DNA of 15,817 bases from an uncultured Candidatus Saccharibacteria bacterium (GCA_947364965.1 CANAUU010000011.1:1-15817); one strand, 5' to 3'; positions 7,582 to 14,438 are shown, numbered from the stretch's first letter. Numbers and translations are program-made. The notes: generated by a model from the sequence alone, not told the origin.

Positions 7582-8235
7582 TTACTTCGGTTCGGGAATG
7601 GCGACCGTGTTCACGGCGTCGTTGCCGAAGAAGTCAGGAAGTTTGCGCTTGGGCGGAGTGCCAGTCTTGAACCACGTGTAGAGTTCGCGATTGCTGACAT
7701 AGATCTGTCCGAAGGCGCGTATGTAGGCGGCGTAGTCATGGTTAAGCTCATCGTCGTCGCGGGGCACGAATTCACCTTTTTCGTTGAGCATCGCAAGGAC
7801 GAAGTCGGCGTACTGCCAAGCAGTGGCGCGAATTTCGTGGAGATTCTGCAAGGCGACGCCAGCGAAGACGATGCAGGCGATTGCCGAGAGAACCGCGATA
7901 CCGCCGACTGGGCTGTTCGCCCTAAAATACGGGCGGATGATGCCGCTCAGGAACAGGGCGGCGATCACGACGCAGATGATGAACGCAATAATGCTCGCGA
8001 TCAGAACACCACGGTGGAGGCAGAGACGGGCACGTTCCTGGCACAGATGATAGCGGATGGCGCGCTGACGCCGGCGCTCCTTCGGATCTTCGGGTGGCTG
8101 GCGATAGAACAGGTTCTCCAGCAGGTTTTTCAAGCTTTCCGGGATTTTCGGAGTTTTTGGGGCGACAGCCATAGCCGTAGCAGTGCTGCCAGTTGCGGGG
8201 GTAATGGTCGCTTCGGAAGTAGCAGGATTTGACAT
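7582..8235 (-). CDS. Two-TM membrane protein of unknown function
   Basis: 217 residues from the ATG at 8235; not recognised. The N-terminus (1-35) is Ala/Thr/Pro-rich, followed by a charged segment (PPEDPKERRRQRAIRYH, about 48-63). Two hydrophobic helices lie at about 76-100 (LIASIIAFIICVVIAALFL) and 108-131 (PVGGIAVLSAIACIVFAGV). The C-terminal 85 residues carry Trp/Tyr and acidic clusters. The positive-inside rule places both termini in the cytoplasm. A GTG nine bases upstream is in frame, but the GGAG Shine-Dalgarno (10 bases from the ATG) fits 8235 better. It has its own strong promoter (8331-8359), an 11-bp palindrome overlapping the -35 box and a hairpin at the very start of its leader, so expression is probably controlled. 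It converges on the pseudouridine synthase gene. No functional claim is made. Confidence 0.82.
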   Translation of the reverse strand: MSNPATSEATITPATGSTATAMAVAPKTPKIPESLKNLLENLFYRQPPEDPKERRRQRAIRYHLCQERARLCLHRGVLIASIIAFIICVVIAALFLSGIIRPYFRANSPVGGIAVLSAIACIVFAGVALQNLHEIRATAWQYADFVLAMLNEKGEFVPRDDDELNHDYAAYIRAFGQIYVSNRELYTWFKTGTPPKRKLPDFFGNDAVNTVAIPEPK

Positions 8236-8294
8236 AATTTTCACTCTCCATTTTAATTTACTTCATGTCGGGGTAGGTTGGGCATGAACAACTG

Positions 8295-8320
8295 GGGCGT
8301 CATAGGGGATCTATGCGCCC
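8295..8320 (-). promoter_or_regulatory. Hairpin at the 5' end of the two-TM gene leader
   Basis: GGGCG-CATAG paired with CTATG-A-CGCCC around a five-base loop (10 pairs, one bulge). It begins about four bases after the predicted transcript start (8324), a position typical of mRNA-stabilising 5' hairpins; a regulatory role is possible. The stem includes an ATG (8301-8303) that opens a 16-codon ORF. Confidence 0.45.
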
Positions 8321-8330
8321 TTATACTTAC

Positions 8331-8359
8331 ATTATAGCACACTTGACGATAAAAGTCAA
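8331..8359 (-). promoter_or_regulatory. Sigma70-type promoter of the two-TM gene
   Basis: Minus strand: -35 TTGACT (8354-8359), 17-base spacer, extended -10 TGC-TATAAT (hexamer 8331-8336), predicted start near 8324. The spacer (TTTAT...AGTGTGC) closely resembles that of the promoter at 14315-14343. Confidence 0.82.
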
Positions 8360-8381
8360 TACTCTACAGAGTAGAGTATTG
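8357..8381. repeat. Perfect 11-bp palindrome overlapping a -35 box (candidate operator)
   Basis: CAATACTCTAC-AGA-GTAGAGTATTG: an 11-bp inverted repeat with a three-base centre. Its left arm overlaps the last bases of the -35 element (8354-8359) of the two-TM gene promoter. Position and symmetry suit a dimeric regulator site. As RNA it would form a hairpin followed by UUGACUUUUAU, so a weak terminator for the FtsA-like gene upstream is the alternative. Confidence 0.5.
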
Positions 8382-8428
8382 CTGACCATGTCACTGACCG
8401 GCTGACTGCGTCATTTGAGAGGAAAAAT

Positions 8429-8526
8429 CAACTTTTCTTCGCTCGCTGTCCTCGCCAGGGCAATACTTTACGGCGTGTCGCTGCTGGCGAGCGGCGTCTC
8501 GGAGGAGAAAACTTACTTTTGCCCTG
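8429..8526. other. Structured gene-free segment downstream of the FtsA-like gene
   Basis: Several exact complementary pairs lie close together: CTCGCCAG (8451-8458) with CTGGCGAG (8484-8491); CAGGGCAA (8456-8463) with TTGCCCTG (8519-8526); and CGCTCG (8440-8445) with CGAGCG (8488-8493). They share bases and so are mutually exclusive in part. No ORF of note is present. It could be a 3'-end structure, a small RNA or a decayed element; no known RNA family is recognised. The remainder of the gene-free stretch 8236-8536 holds the leader, promoter and palindrome listed separately. Confidence 0.35.
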
Positions 8527-8536
8527 ATGACTAGTG

Positions 8537-9916
8537 CTAGTTCTGGAGAAGTTTGGCGAATTTGCCGCGGAGACCGCCTTCGTCGGGAGAACCAGCGAGG
8601 GTGTCGAGGGCGACGCGGAGAAGACCGAGGGCGGTGATATAGGAGTGGTCGAGAGTGGTCGTGGTGCTATTGTGGACGCCGGGGATATCGGCAGATTCGA
8701 CGAGGTGGATGATGGGGCGGCGGGCGAAGGGGAGCTCTTTGAACCAGTCGGTTGTGCTAAGGACTTCTTGGAGCTCGGTGAGACCAGCGCCACCACCGCA
8801 GAGAAGGATTTTATTTGGGAGCATTTCAGTAAGCTGAAACTCTTCGAGGGTGATTTGAACACCAGAGAGCCAGACGGCGAGATTGCGCTGGACGGCAAGC
8901 GACATTTTGTCGCGGAGGTCGGCGGGAACCTTGGTCGGGTTATGGGCGGAAAGCTTGTACTTTTCGGCGGTATCAAAATCGACATTCAAGGCTTCAGCGA
9001 TTTGATGCGTGAAGCTGCGACCGCCGATGCCGAACATCTTCGTTCCCTCGACGCCGCCATCGTCGACTACGGCGATATCGGTCGTGCCGCCACCGATATC
9101 CATAACGATGCCAGAGAAATTACTGTCGAGATCGTCGCCAAGACAGGCACGGCAGACCGCAAAGGGCTCGACGGCAACGGCAAGGAGGTCAAGCGAGAGT
9201 TCGGCGCAGACTTTCTCGATGGCGGAGATATGAACGAGCGGAGCAAAGGCGGTATAGAACTGGAGGACAATGTCAGTGCCTTTGAAGCCGATAGGGTTGC
9301 TGATTTTATAGCCGTCGATAGTGATGGAAACAATAGCGGAGTTGATGAGGCGGACTTCGACGTTCGGGTTGTTGGTTTCGTCGGCGATTTCTTTGCGAGC
9401 TTGCTCACCGGCGCGCTCCTGGACACGCTTGATGATGAGGGCCATTTCTTGCTCGGAGAGGGGCTTGTTGCCACTCTTGCGACGATAGCGAACGGTCGAG
9501 GTGTTGCCTTTGATAAGCTCGCCGGCGATACCAACTACGGTGAGTTTGCTGGTGGTGCCAGCCATACGCTCGGCTTGACTCAGGGCTTTCTCACAGACAC
9601 TGGCGACGCCAGGGATGTCGGCGATGGCGCCAGCATACATATTGCTGGAATCTTGGTGGGCTTTGCCGACACCGATGATGTCGAGGCTATGCTCCTTGGT
9701 CTGGCGAGCGATGACGGCTTTGACAAATTCAGTACCAATATCGAGGGCGAGGATGGTGTCGTCGGAGGCTTTCAGCGGTACATACGAGTCGTTGTCGCGC
9801 GGAGAAGATTTTACAATGGATTGGTCATCAGGACCGTCATAATCAGTCGTCTTGACGGCTTTAGCGGCGGCTTGAACTTTCGCTTTGGCTGATTTTACTG
9901 TATCCAGGAAGCCCAT
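8537..9916 (-). CDS. FtsA/PilM-like actin-fold ATPase
   Basis: 459 residues of the FtsA/PilM branch of the actin/Hsp70 ATPase superfamily. Phosphate 1 motif ILALDIGTEFVKAVIA (about 55-70); an SHS2/1C-like insert (about 82-205) containing VVGIAGELIKGNTSTVRYRR and LSEQEMALIIKRV; VAVEPFAVCRACL; phosphate 2 GIVMDIGGGTTDIAVVDDGG (D273, 273-280); IGGRSFTHQIAEAL; adenosine motif ILLCGGGAGLTELQEVL (370-386). The ORF ends in LRGKFAKLLQN, a possible amphipathic membrane-binding helix like that of FtsA, and begins with MGFLDTVKSAKAKVQAAAKA, also amphipathic. FtsA anchors FtsZ and PilM works in type IV pilus assembly. No ftsZ or pil gene is adjacent, so the choice cannot be made here; the SHS2-like insert favours FtsA. 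GGAG seven bases before the ATG supports the start. A -10 TATAAT lies at 9966-9971. Confidence 0.85.
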   Translation of the reverse strand: MGFLDTVKSAKAKVQAAAKAVKTTDYDGPDDQSIVKSSPRDNDSYVPLKASDDTILALDIGTEFVKAVIARQTKEHSLDIIGVGKAHQDSSNMYAGAIADIPGVASVCEKALSQAERMAGTTSKLTVVGIAGELIKGNTSTVRYRRKSGNKPLSEQEMALIIKRVQERAGEQARKEIADETNNPNVEVRLINSAIVSITIDGYKISNPIGFKGTDIVLQFYTAFAPLVHISAIEKVCAELSLDLLAVAVEPFAVCRACLGDDLDSNFSGIVMDIGGGTTDIAVVDDGGVEGTKMFGIGGRSFTHQIAEALNVDFDTAEKYKLSAHNPTKVPADLRDKMSLAVQRNLAVWLSGVQITLEEFQLTEMLPNKILLCGGGAGLTELQEVLSTTDWFKELPFARRPIIHLVESADIPGVHNSTTTTLDHSYITALGLLRVALDTLAGSPDEGGLRGKFAKLLQN

Positions 9917-9965
9917 TTATTTCTCCATTCGGGTGTCTTGATGATTATAGTTATCCTTACTTTAT

Positions 9966-9971
9966 ATTATA
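9966..9971 (-). promoter_or_regulatory. -10 element upstream of the FtsA-like gene
   Basis: TATAAT on the minus strand, predicted start near 9959, leader of about 43 bases ending in GGAG. No convincing -35 box at 16-18 bases, and unlike the other promoters in this window it lacks the TG of an extended -10. Confidence 0.45.
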
Positions 9972-10002
9972 CTACATTTTAGGAATAACGGCGTCATTCG
10001 TA

Positions 10003-10020
10003 AAGAAAATTAATTTTCTT
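10003..10020 (-). terminator. AT-only palindrome after the acidic membrane-protein gene
   Basis: AAGAAAATTAATTTTCTT, a perfect palindrome starting about 10 bases after the stop at 10031 and ending in UUUUCUU when read on the minus strand. It has a single G-C pair per arm, so it would be a weak terminator at best. Confidence 0.3.
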
Positions 10021-10030
10021 CATTTCTTTG

Positions 10031-11353
10031 TCAAACACCGATTTCCACCGGGAGTTCAAAATCGGGCAGTTCCGGGAGTTCTTCTTCATTCGCGAAGAGC
10101 TCGGCAATGATTTCGGCGATTTCTTCAAAAAGTTCAGTGATGGGACGGTATTCGGCGGGAACAGTGACGTCGGCGGGTTCATAGGTGAAGGAGAACTGAG
10201 CGGCGAGCCATTCTTGGTCATTTTTAATAGTCGAGAAAGTAATATGCGTCAGCTCGTGGCTACCGTTCGTGATGACGAAGCCGAGTTCATATTCTTCGGG
10301 GAGAGCTTCACGGATGTCGTCGGCGGAGATTTCAGTGGCGTCCTCGGGGGAAATTTTTTCACCGCCAGTGGCTTCGGCGTAAGTGTTGTAGCAGGCCATG
10401 ATGTCGGTCGAAGAGGAGGTGTCTGGAAGCTCATTGAAGAAGTCAGCAAGCTGGTCGTAATTTAATGTTGCGTCATAAGCTGTCGAGCCAGCGACTGCAG
10501 TTTCGTCGGTCGCTTTCTCAATACTGGCGAAAGGATGTTCACGGTAGAGCGCAGCGAGTTCGCCGGTGTGGTCTTTCTTTGCGGATTCAATGACGCAGGA
10601 GTAGAGGTTTTTGAGCTGGCGAGCATCATCGCCGAGGTCAAGCTCGTCGATAATCTCGGGGATGGAAATTCGCCACCATTCGCCGTCGACGATTTCGATG
10701 ATGTCGTAGATTGCGACTGCGAAGTCGTTGTCAAATTCAGATGAGTCAACAGAGAGTTCCTCGAGAGTTGCGATGAGGTTGGAAATTTGGAAGTAAATGA
10801 CGCCGTCGGACATGATAGCGGTGCCGAGATCGACGCTCAAGGTGGAGGTCTCGTCGGACGAGTCGGTTTTGCGGATGGAGAGGTTGAGATTGGTGGCGTT
10901 CGGCAAAGTGTTTGATTTATTCTCCAACTTCAAAGTATAGAGGAAGGAATTTTCCGTATCCTCGTCCACGACATGGTAGGTAAATTCCCCTTCGGCCTGA
11001 ACGTGCTGGGCGGAGAGAAAAATATTCATAGCGTCAAAGACGACATTCTCGGGGCTTTGGTAAACGGCAAAATACCAGATTGCAGCGCCGACACCTCCGA
11101 GGACAAGGAGAGCAGCAATGATAATACCGACGATGAGACCAGTTTTCTTCTTTTTGGGCGGTTTAACGATGACGACGGTATCGACGGGCGCGCCGGTTGC
11201 AGCATCGGTGGCCGGGATGGTCTCGACGGCAGCAACGTTGGTCGTTTCGACTGCTGCAGCGGGGTTAGCAGTGGTAGTGTTTGGCTCGCTTGAAACGGAC
11301 TGGACGCTGTCCGCGCCAGCGGTTCCAGTAGCATTGGTGGATTTTTTATCCAT
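10031..11353 (-). CDS. Acidic membrane-anchored extracytoplasmic protein, function unknown
   Basis: 440 residues; family not recognised. A Thr/Ala/Val-rich cytoplasmic N-terminus (1-63) is followed by a basic stop (KPPKKKKTG) and one TM helix at about 72-96, then an acidic extracytoplasmic domain of some 340 residues. That domain contains beta-strand-like repeats (FTYHVVDEDTENSFLYTLKL, LNLSIRKT, FVITNGSHELTHITFSTI) and two Cys (YSCVIES about 252, MACYNTY about 320) that could bond. The C-terminal 40 residues are strongly acidic (ELFEEIAEIIAELFANEEEL). The overall layout recalls surface proteins with a LolA/LppX-like beta fold, but this is a guess from strand pattern only. Strong Shine-Dalgarno AAGGAGGT close to the ATG (four bases after GGAGG). 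It lies upstream of the FtsA-like gene in the same direction with 114 bases between, each with its own -10. Confidence 0.8.
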   Translation of the reverse strand: MDKKSTNATGTAGADSVQSVSSEPNTTTANPAAAVETTNVAAVETIPATDAATGAPVDTVVIVKPPKKKKTGLIVGIIIAALLVLGGVGAAIWYFAVYQSPENVVFDAMNIFLSAQHVQAEGEFTYHVVDEDTENSFLYTLKLENKSNTLPNATNLNLSIRKTDSSDETSTLSVDLGTAIMSDGVIYFQISNLIATLEELSVDSSEFDNDFAVAIYDIIEIVDGEWWRISIPEIIDELDLGDDARQLKNLYSCVIESAKKDHTGELAALYREHPFASIEKATDETAVAGSTAYDATLNYDQLADFFNELPDTSSSTDIMACYNTYAEATGGEKISPEDATEISADDIREALPEEYELGFVITNGSHELTHITFSTIKNDQEWLAAQFSFTYEPADVTVPAEYRPITELFEEIAEIIAELFANEEELPELPDFELPVEIGV

Positions 11354-11374
11354 GTACCTCCTTAACTTTATTTA

Positions 11375-11399
11375 ATTATATCATAGGTCCAACGACCTA
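11375..11399 (-). promoter_or_regulatory. Extended -10 promoter with adjoining palindrome, acidic membrane-protein gene
   Basis: Minus strand: TGA-TATAAT (hexamer 11375-11380), predicted start near 11368, 14-base leader with AAGGAGGT. No -35 match. Just upstream of the -10, where a spacer would be, is the inverted repeat TAGGTC-CAAC-GACCTA (11384-11399), a possible regulator site that would block polymerase. Confidence 0.5.
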
Positions 11400-11470
11400 G
11401 AAATAATGGCACCGCTTTGATATTGCTTCACTCAGGCTCCTTTTTATATCATGGAAATGTCGAGCGGTGG

Positions 11471-11476
11471 TATAAT
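11471..11476 (+). promoter_or_regulatory. Extended -10 promoter giving a leaderless enolase mRNA
   Basis: TGG-TATAAT on the plus strand; the last base of the hexamer is seven bases before 11483 and the enolase ATG begins at 11484, so the predicted start coincides with the start codon. No -35 match is visible at 16-18 bases and no Shine-Dalgarno is present. Confidence 0.65.
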
Positions 11477-11483
11477 AGTAATT

Positions 11484-12770
11484 ATGGATAATTTTACGAT
11501 ACAAGACATAAAAGCGCGGCAAGTTCTCGATAGCCGCGGAAATCCGACCGTGGAGGCGGATGTATTCTTAAGCACGGGGCAAGCAGCACGCGCGATGGTT
11601 CCGTCAGGGGCGTCGACCGGTGACGGCGAGGCGCTGGAATTGCGCGATGGCGATCCGCAGTTTTATAATGGCAAGAGCGTTTCGAAAGCCGTCTGGAACG
11701 TGAATCACGAGATTCATGACCTCTTGGTCGGAAACTCGGCGAATCAGGAGCAGGTCGACCGGCTGATGCTGGAACTCGACGGGACCGAGAATAAGAGCAA
11801 GCTTGGCGCGAACGCAATTCTTGCGGTATCGCTCGCAGTAGCGAAAGCGGCGGCGAAAGCGCAAAATCTGCCATTCTACCAATACGTGGCGGCGATTGCG
11901 GGGACGACGCGTGATATGTGTCTGCCGATGCCAATGATGAATGTGATGAATGGCGGCGCGCACGCGGACTGGTGTACGGATATTCAGGAATATATGATTA
12001 TCCCACGCGGGGCCGGCTCGATGAGCGAAGCGATTCGAATGGGGGCGGAAGTCTTCCATGCGTTGAAGCGGGTTTTAAAGGACCGTGGCTATACCGTGAC
12101 GGTCGGCGACGAAGGTGGTTATGGTCCGAAGGTGCGCGAAGGCAATAATGAACCGCTCGAGTGCATCATGGCGGCGATTCAGGCGGCGGGCTACAAGCCA
12201 GGGCAGGATATTGCGCTAGGGCTTGATGTAGCGGCTTCGGAGTTCTGGAACCACGACCATTACGAGCTGAAGACCGACGGTTCTTGGAAAACGGCTGCCG
12301 ATATGGTGGATTGGTATGCTTGGATGATTGAAAATTATCCGGTAGTTTCGATTGAGGATGGTCTGGATGAACATGACTGGGAAGGCTGGAAGATGATAAC
12401 CGAGCGGCTTGGAAAGTCGGTTCAACTGGTCGGTGATGATCTTTTCGTGACGAACACGAAGTTGCTAGAATACGGTATCAACGAAAAAGCAGCGAACGCG
12501 ATTTTGATTAAGCCGAACCAGATTGGCTCGCTTTCGGAGACGATTGCAGCGGTGAAGATGGCGAAGGCAGCGGGCTACCGCACTGTGATGTCGCACCGCT
12601 CTGGTGAGACTGAGGACACCTCGATTGCGCATCTTGCGGTTGGCCTCGGGACCGGTCAGATTAAGACTGGTTCCCTCTCGCGCTCGGAACGCATTTGCAA
12701 GTACAACGAGCTAATGCGGATTGCGGAAGATCGACCGGATTTGCAGCTGAAAGACCCGTTTGCGAAGTAA
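11484..12770 (+). CDS. eno: Enolase (phosphopyruvate hydratase)
   Basis: 428 residues, the normal length. Interconverts 2-phosphoglycerate and phosphoenolpyruvate in glycolysis; cytoplasmic, Mg-dependent. Signatures: [17 protein letters not shown] at the start, [18 protein letters not shown] substrate loop (40-57), catalytic E210 in VGDEGGYGP, Mg ligands D248 (GLDVAASEF), E291 ([11 protein letters not shown]) and D318 (VGDDLFVTN), catalytic base K343 (LIKPNQIGS), [17 protein letters not shown] and K394 ([13 protein letters not shown]). The frame extends 11 codons further upstream, but the start at 11484 matches the enolase N-terminus and the -10 element sits inside that extension. One oddity: after the conserved NGGAHAD the sequence is WCTDIQEYM, where many enolases have NNVDIQEFM, so the loop residue next to the active site differs. 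Strong glycolytic context is absent; neighbours are envelope genes. Confidence 0.97.
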   Translation: MDNFTIQDIKARQVLDSRGNPTVEADVFLSTGQAARAMVPSGASTGDGEALELRDGDPQFYNGKSVSKAVWNVNHEIHDLLVGNSANQEQVDRLMLELDGTENKSKLGANAILAVSLAVAKAAAKAQNLPFYQYVAAIAGTTRDMCLPMPMMNVMNGGAHADWCTDIQEYMIIPRGAGSMSEAIRMGAEVFHALKRVLKDRGYTVTVGDEGGYGPKVREGNNEPLECIMAAIQAAGYKPGQDIALGLDVAASEFWNHDHYELKTDGSWKTAADMVDWYAWMIENYPVVSIEDGLDEHDWEGWKMITERLGKSVQLVGDDLFVTNTKLLEYGINEKAANAILIKPNQIGSLSETIAAVKMAKAAGYRTVMSHRSGETEDTSIAHLAVGLGTGQIKTGSLSRSERICKYNELMRIAEDRPDLQLKDPFAK

Positions 12771-12787
12771 GATAATTACTGCATAAT

Positions 12788-12815
12788 AAAGCCCCTTCTA
12801 TTTGGGAGGGGCTTT
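12788..12815. terminator. Bidirectional terminator between enolase and MFS exporter
   Basis: AAAGCCCCT and AGGGGCTTT form a perfect 9-bp stem around a 10-base loop, 18 bases after the enolase stop and 3 bases beyond the exporter stop. Read on the minus strand the stem is followed by UUUAUUAU, a better U-tract than on the plus strand (UUUGGGUU). Confidence 0.8.
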
Positions 12816-12818
12816 GGG

Positions 12819-14051
12819 TTAGGACTCTTTTCTAATGCATCGAACCATATATAATCCGGCCGGAATGAAGAGGATTAAGGTCGTGGTGGCAGCGTAGCGG
12901 AGGTCAAAATCGGCGGCATAGCCAATAATCCAGACAGCCGGAATATATACGAGCTGTCCGAGAACTTTGGCAAGCGAGACTATGGAGGTCTGTTCGCTTG
13001 GCTTCGCCTCTTGCTGGACAAGTGGCAAAGCTGAAGCTCCCACCCAACCCTGGGCAATGCTTGCTAGTAAATAACACCAGACGGTCAAGATGTTGAGATG
13101 GATGACGATTATTCCTAGACCGCAAGAAATAATTACCAGAGGAATGAGCAGGACCTGCCATGCGGGAAGTCTGGTAGCAAAGCGGCGAGCGATCCCGGCG
13201 CCAACCGTGCTGGCTAGAGAGGAGAGCGCCCAAGCAACCGAAACGATTGTCAGCGGTACGCCCGCGGCAAGCAACATTGGCGTAAAGACCCAGATAATGC
13301 CATGCGTCATCTCGCGCACGATAGCATAAGCAATAATGCGGTTTCGCAATTTTTCGTTTGCAAAGCTTGACTGAACAATGCGCGACATATCGCCGAGTGG
13401 CGTGGTCTTCGCTGGATCTAATTTTTCGCTGTCATCTTGAATAAATAAACTGACGATGCCACCAAGAAAATAGACTAGACCGTTCATGGCAATTGCGAGA
13501 CGGAAGCTGATGGCTCCAACTGGGCCGCCTAGAAGACATAACAGAATTGAGGCTAGATATTGGTATGCGGCAAGATTTGCGCTCTGACGGCGGAAACTCT
13601 GTTCTTGAGACTGTTCTGAGGTTACTGTCGAAACGTTTGCAAGCTGTTCTGAAAAATGCTTAAGTAGGCTGAAGTCGACGCCTTGGCTGAACGCTAAGAA
13701 AAAGCCGAGGAGCGACTCGCAAACAATTACCGTGAAGAAGCTGTCCGCGCGAGCATAGCAAAGATAACTGATTGCGCAGCCAAAGTCGCCGAGAACGTTT
13801 GCCCATTTACGGCTGAAGCGGTCTGCGAGCCAGCCAGTCGGGAAATTAAGCAACATTACTACGACGGTGAAAATTGCTTGCGTGGCTGCGATTTCGGCCT
13901 GGTTAAGTCCAACTGAGGCAAAGAATGGCGTCATGATGGCCACAGAAATCGAGCCATGAGTCAGTGCTGATTCGAACATTACAAGTCGGAGGTTGCGGAT
14001 AGGGTTATGGTTTTGTGGGCGAGCGGAGAGGCTGAGAGCACGTTTAGGCAT
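12819..14051 (-). CDS. Major facilitator superfamily exporter
   Basis: 410 residues with about 12 hydrophobic helices, the usual MFS length. The loop between helices 2 and 3 has the family A motif, FPTGWLADRFSRKWANVLGDFG, typical of proton-coupled drug or metabolite exporters. A large central loop (FSEQLANVSTVTSEQSQEQSFRRQSANL and later DDSEKLDPAKTTPL) separates the halves. Substrate unknown; efflux of a drug, host metabolite or other small molecule is the likely role. The frame opens at 14060, but AAGGA directly abuts that ATG while lying nine bases from the ATG at 14051, which is therefore preferred (MPKRALSLS). A 257-base leader carries a 34-codon ORF and two hairpins, a layout seen in attenuation-controlled resistance genes. 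It converges on enolase. Codon choice shifts toward AT relative to the left half of the window. Confidence 0.9.
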   Translation of the reverse strand: MPKRALSLSARPQNHNPIRNLRLVMFESALTHGSISVAIMTPFFASVGLNQAEIAATQAIFTVVVMLLNFPTGWLADRFSRKWANVLGDFGCAISYLCYARADSFFTVIVCESLLGFFLAFSQGVDFSLLKHFSEQLANVSTVTSEQSQEQSFRRQSANLAAYQYLASILLCLLGGPVGAISFRLAIAMNGLVYFLGGIVSLFIQDDSEKLDPAKTTPLGDMSRIVQSSFANEKLRNRIIAYAIVREMTHGIIWVFTPMLLAAGVPLTIVSVAWALSSLASTVGAGIARRFATRLPAWQVLLIPLVIISCGLGIIVIHLNILTVWCYLLASIAQGWVGASALPLVQQEAKPSEQTSIVSLAKVLGQLVYIPAVWIIGYAADFDLRYAATTTLILFIPAGLYMVRCIRKES

Positions 14052-14112
14052 AGTTTCCATTCCTTTCTGAAAAGAGTTGTAAAGGGACTTAAGGTGCGGG
14101 CACGAAGCCGAT

Positions 14113-14176
14113 TAGCCGCATTCTTGAATTTGCGGCTAGATAACTCCCGAAAGTTTGCCCTTCGGGAGTTGTCTAG
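14113..14176 (-). promoter_or_regulatory. Tandem hairpins between leader ORF and MFS exporter
   Basis: Read on the minus strand, hairpin 1 pairs CTAGA-c-AACTCCCGAA (14176-14161) with TTCGGGAGTT-a-TCTAG (14151-14136): 15 pairs and one mismatch, 9-base loop. Hairpin 2 pairs TAGCCGCA (14138-14131) with TGCGGCTA (14120-14113), 10-base loop. The two share bases 14136-14138, so complete forms exclude each other at the junction. Neither is followed by a U-tract, so a translational rather than terminator role is more likely. Confidence 0.6.
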
Positions 14177-14203
14177 ATATTTGACAATGATTTAGAGATA
14201 TGA

Positions 14204-14308
14204 TTACATGACAATTCCCGCATATTCGTTGAGAGATGGAAAACCGAGGCCGGCGTTATTGGCCTCTGTCTGATTCTGCAACTGGTATGCGAAAATAATC
14301 ATACACAT
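14204..14308 (-). CDS. Candidate leader peptide (34 aa) ahead of the MFS exporter
   Basis: A 34-codon ORF begins with MCMIIFAYQLQNQ, ends with GFPSLNEYAGIVM and stops with TAA at 14204. The promoter at 14315-14343 predicts its transcription start at 14308, exactly the A of this ATG, so it would be translated leaderless. It is followed by 27 bases, two hairpins and then the exporter with its own Shine-Dalgarno. An internal hairpin (GAGGCC/GGCCTC, 14246-14266) lies within the ORF. The FPSLNE stretch recalls the FPTLNQ end of some Erm leader peptides (from memory, unverified). Coding status rests on position only; such a short ORF can arise by chance. Confidence 0.45.
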   Translation of the reverse strand: MCMIIFAYQLQNQTEANNAGLGFPSLNEYAGIVM

Positions 14309-14314
14309 ACTTTC

Positions 14315-14343
14315 ATTGTAGCACACTTTGTTATAAAAGTCAA
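14315..14343 (-). promoter_or_regulatory. Sigma70-type promoter of the exporter leader
   Basis: Minus strand: -35 TTGACT (14338-14343), 17-base spacer TTTATAACAAAGTGTGC, extended -10 TGC-TACAAT (hexamer 14315-14320). Predicted start 14308. The spacer shares TTTAT and AGTGTGC with the promoter at 8331-8359. Confidence 0.82.
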
Positions 14344-14438
14344 GCATTTTAACTTTATTTTCCTGTTCTAGCCAATAAAATTTGTTCCGGCCTCTCCCTC
14401 ATTGGATGTAGTAGTCATGGTTAATTATTGAAGTAGTC

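Noticed and set aside
7738..8232. Plus-strand ORF opposite the two-TM gene
   Set aside because: Antisense shadow; the minus strand has promoter, ribosome-binding site and clear TM helices.
8253..8303. 16-codon ORF (MTPQLFMPNLPRHEVN) ahead of the two-TM gene
   Set aside because: Its ATG is buried in the 5' hairpin stem, it has no ribosome-binding site, and 16 codons is within chance. Noted only under the hairpin.
8534..9892. 452-codon plus-strand ORF opposite the FtsA-like gene
   Set aside because: Shadow of the minus-strand gene, whose ATPase motifs are unmistakable. The Gly/Asp-rich translation is typical of an antisense frame in GC-rich codons.
14181..14209. Plus-strand promoter TTGACA...TTACAT in the exporter leader
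   Set aside because: The -10 match is poor, no gene follows on the plus strand, and the region is better explained as leader of the minus-strand exporter.
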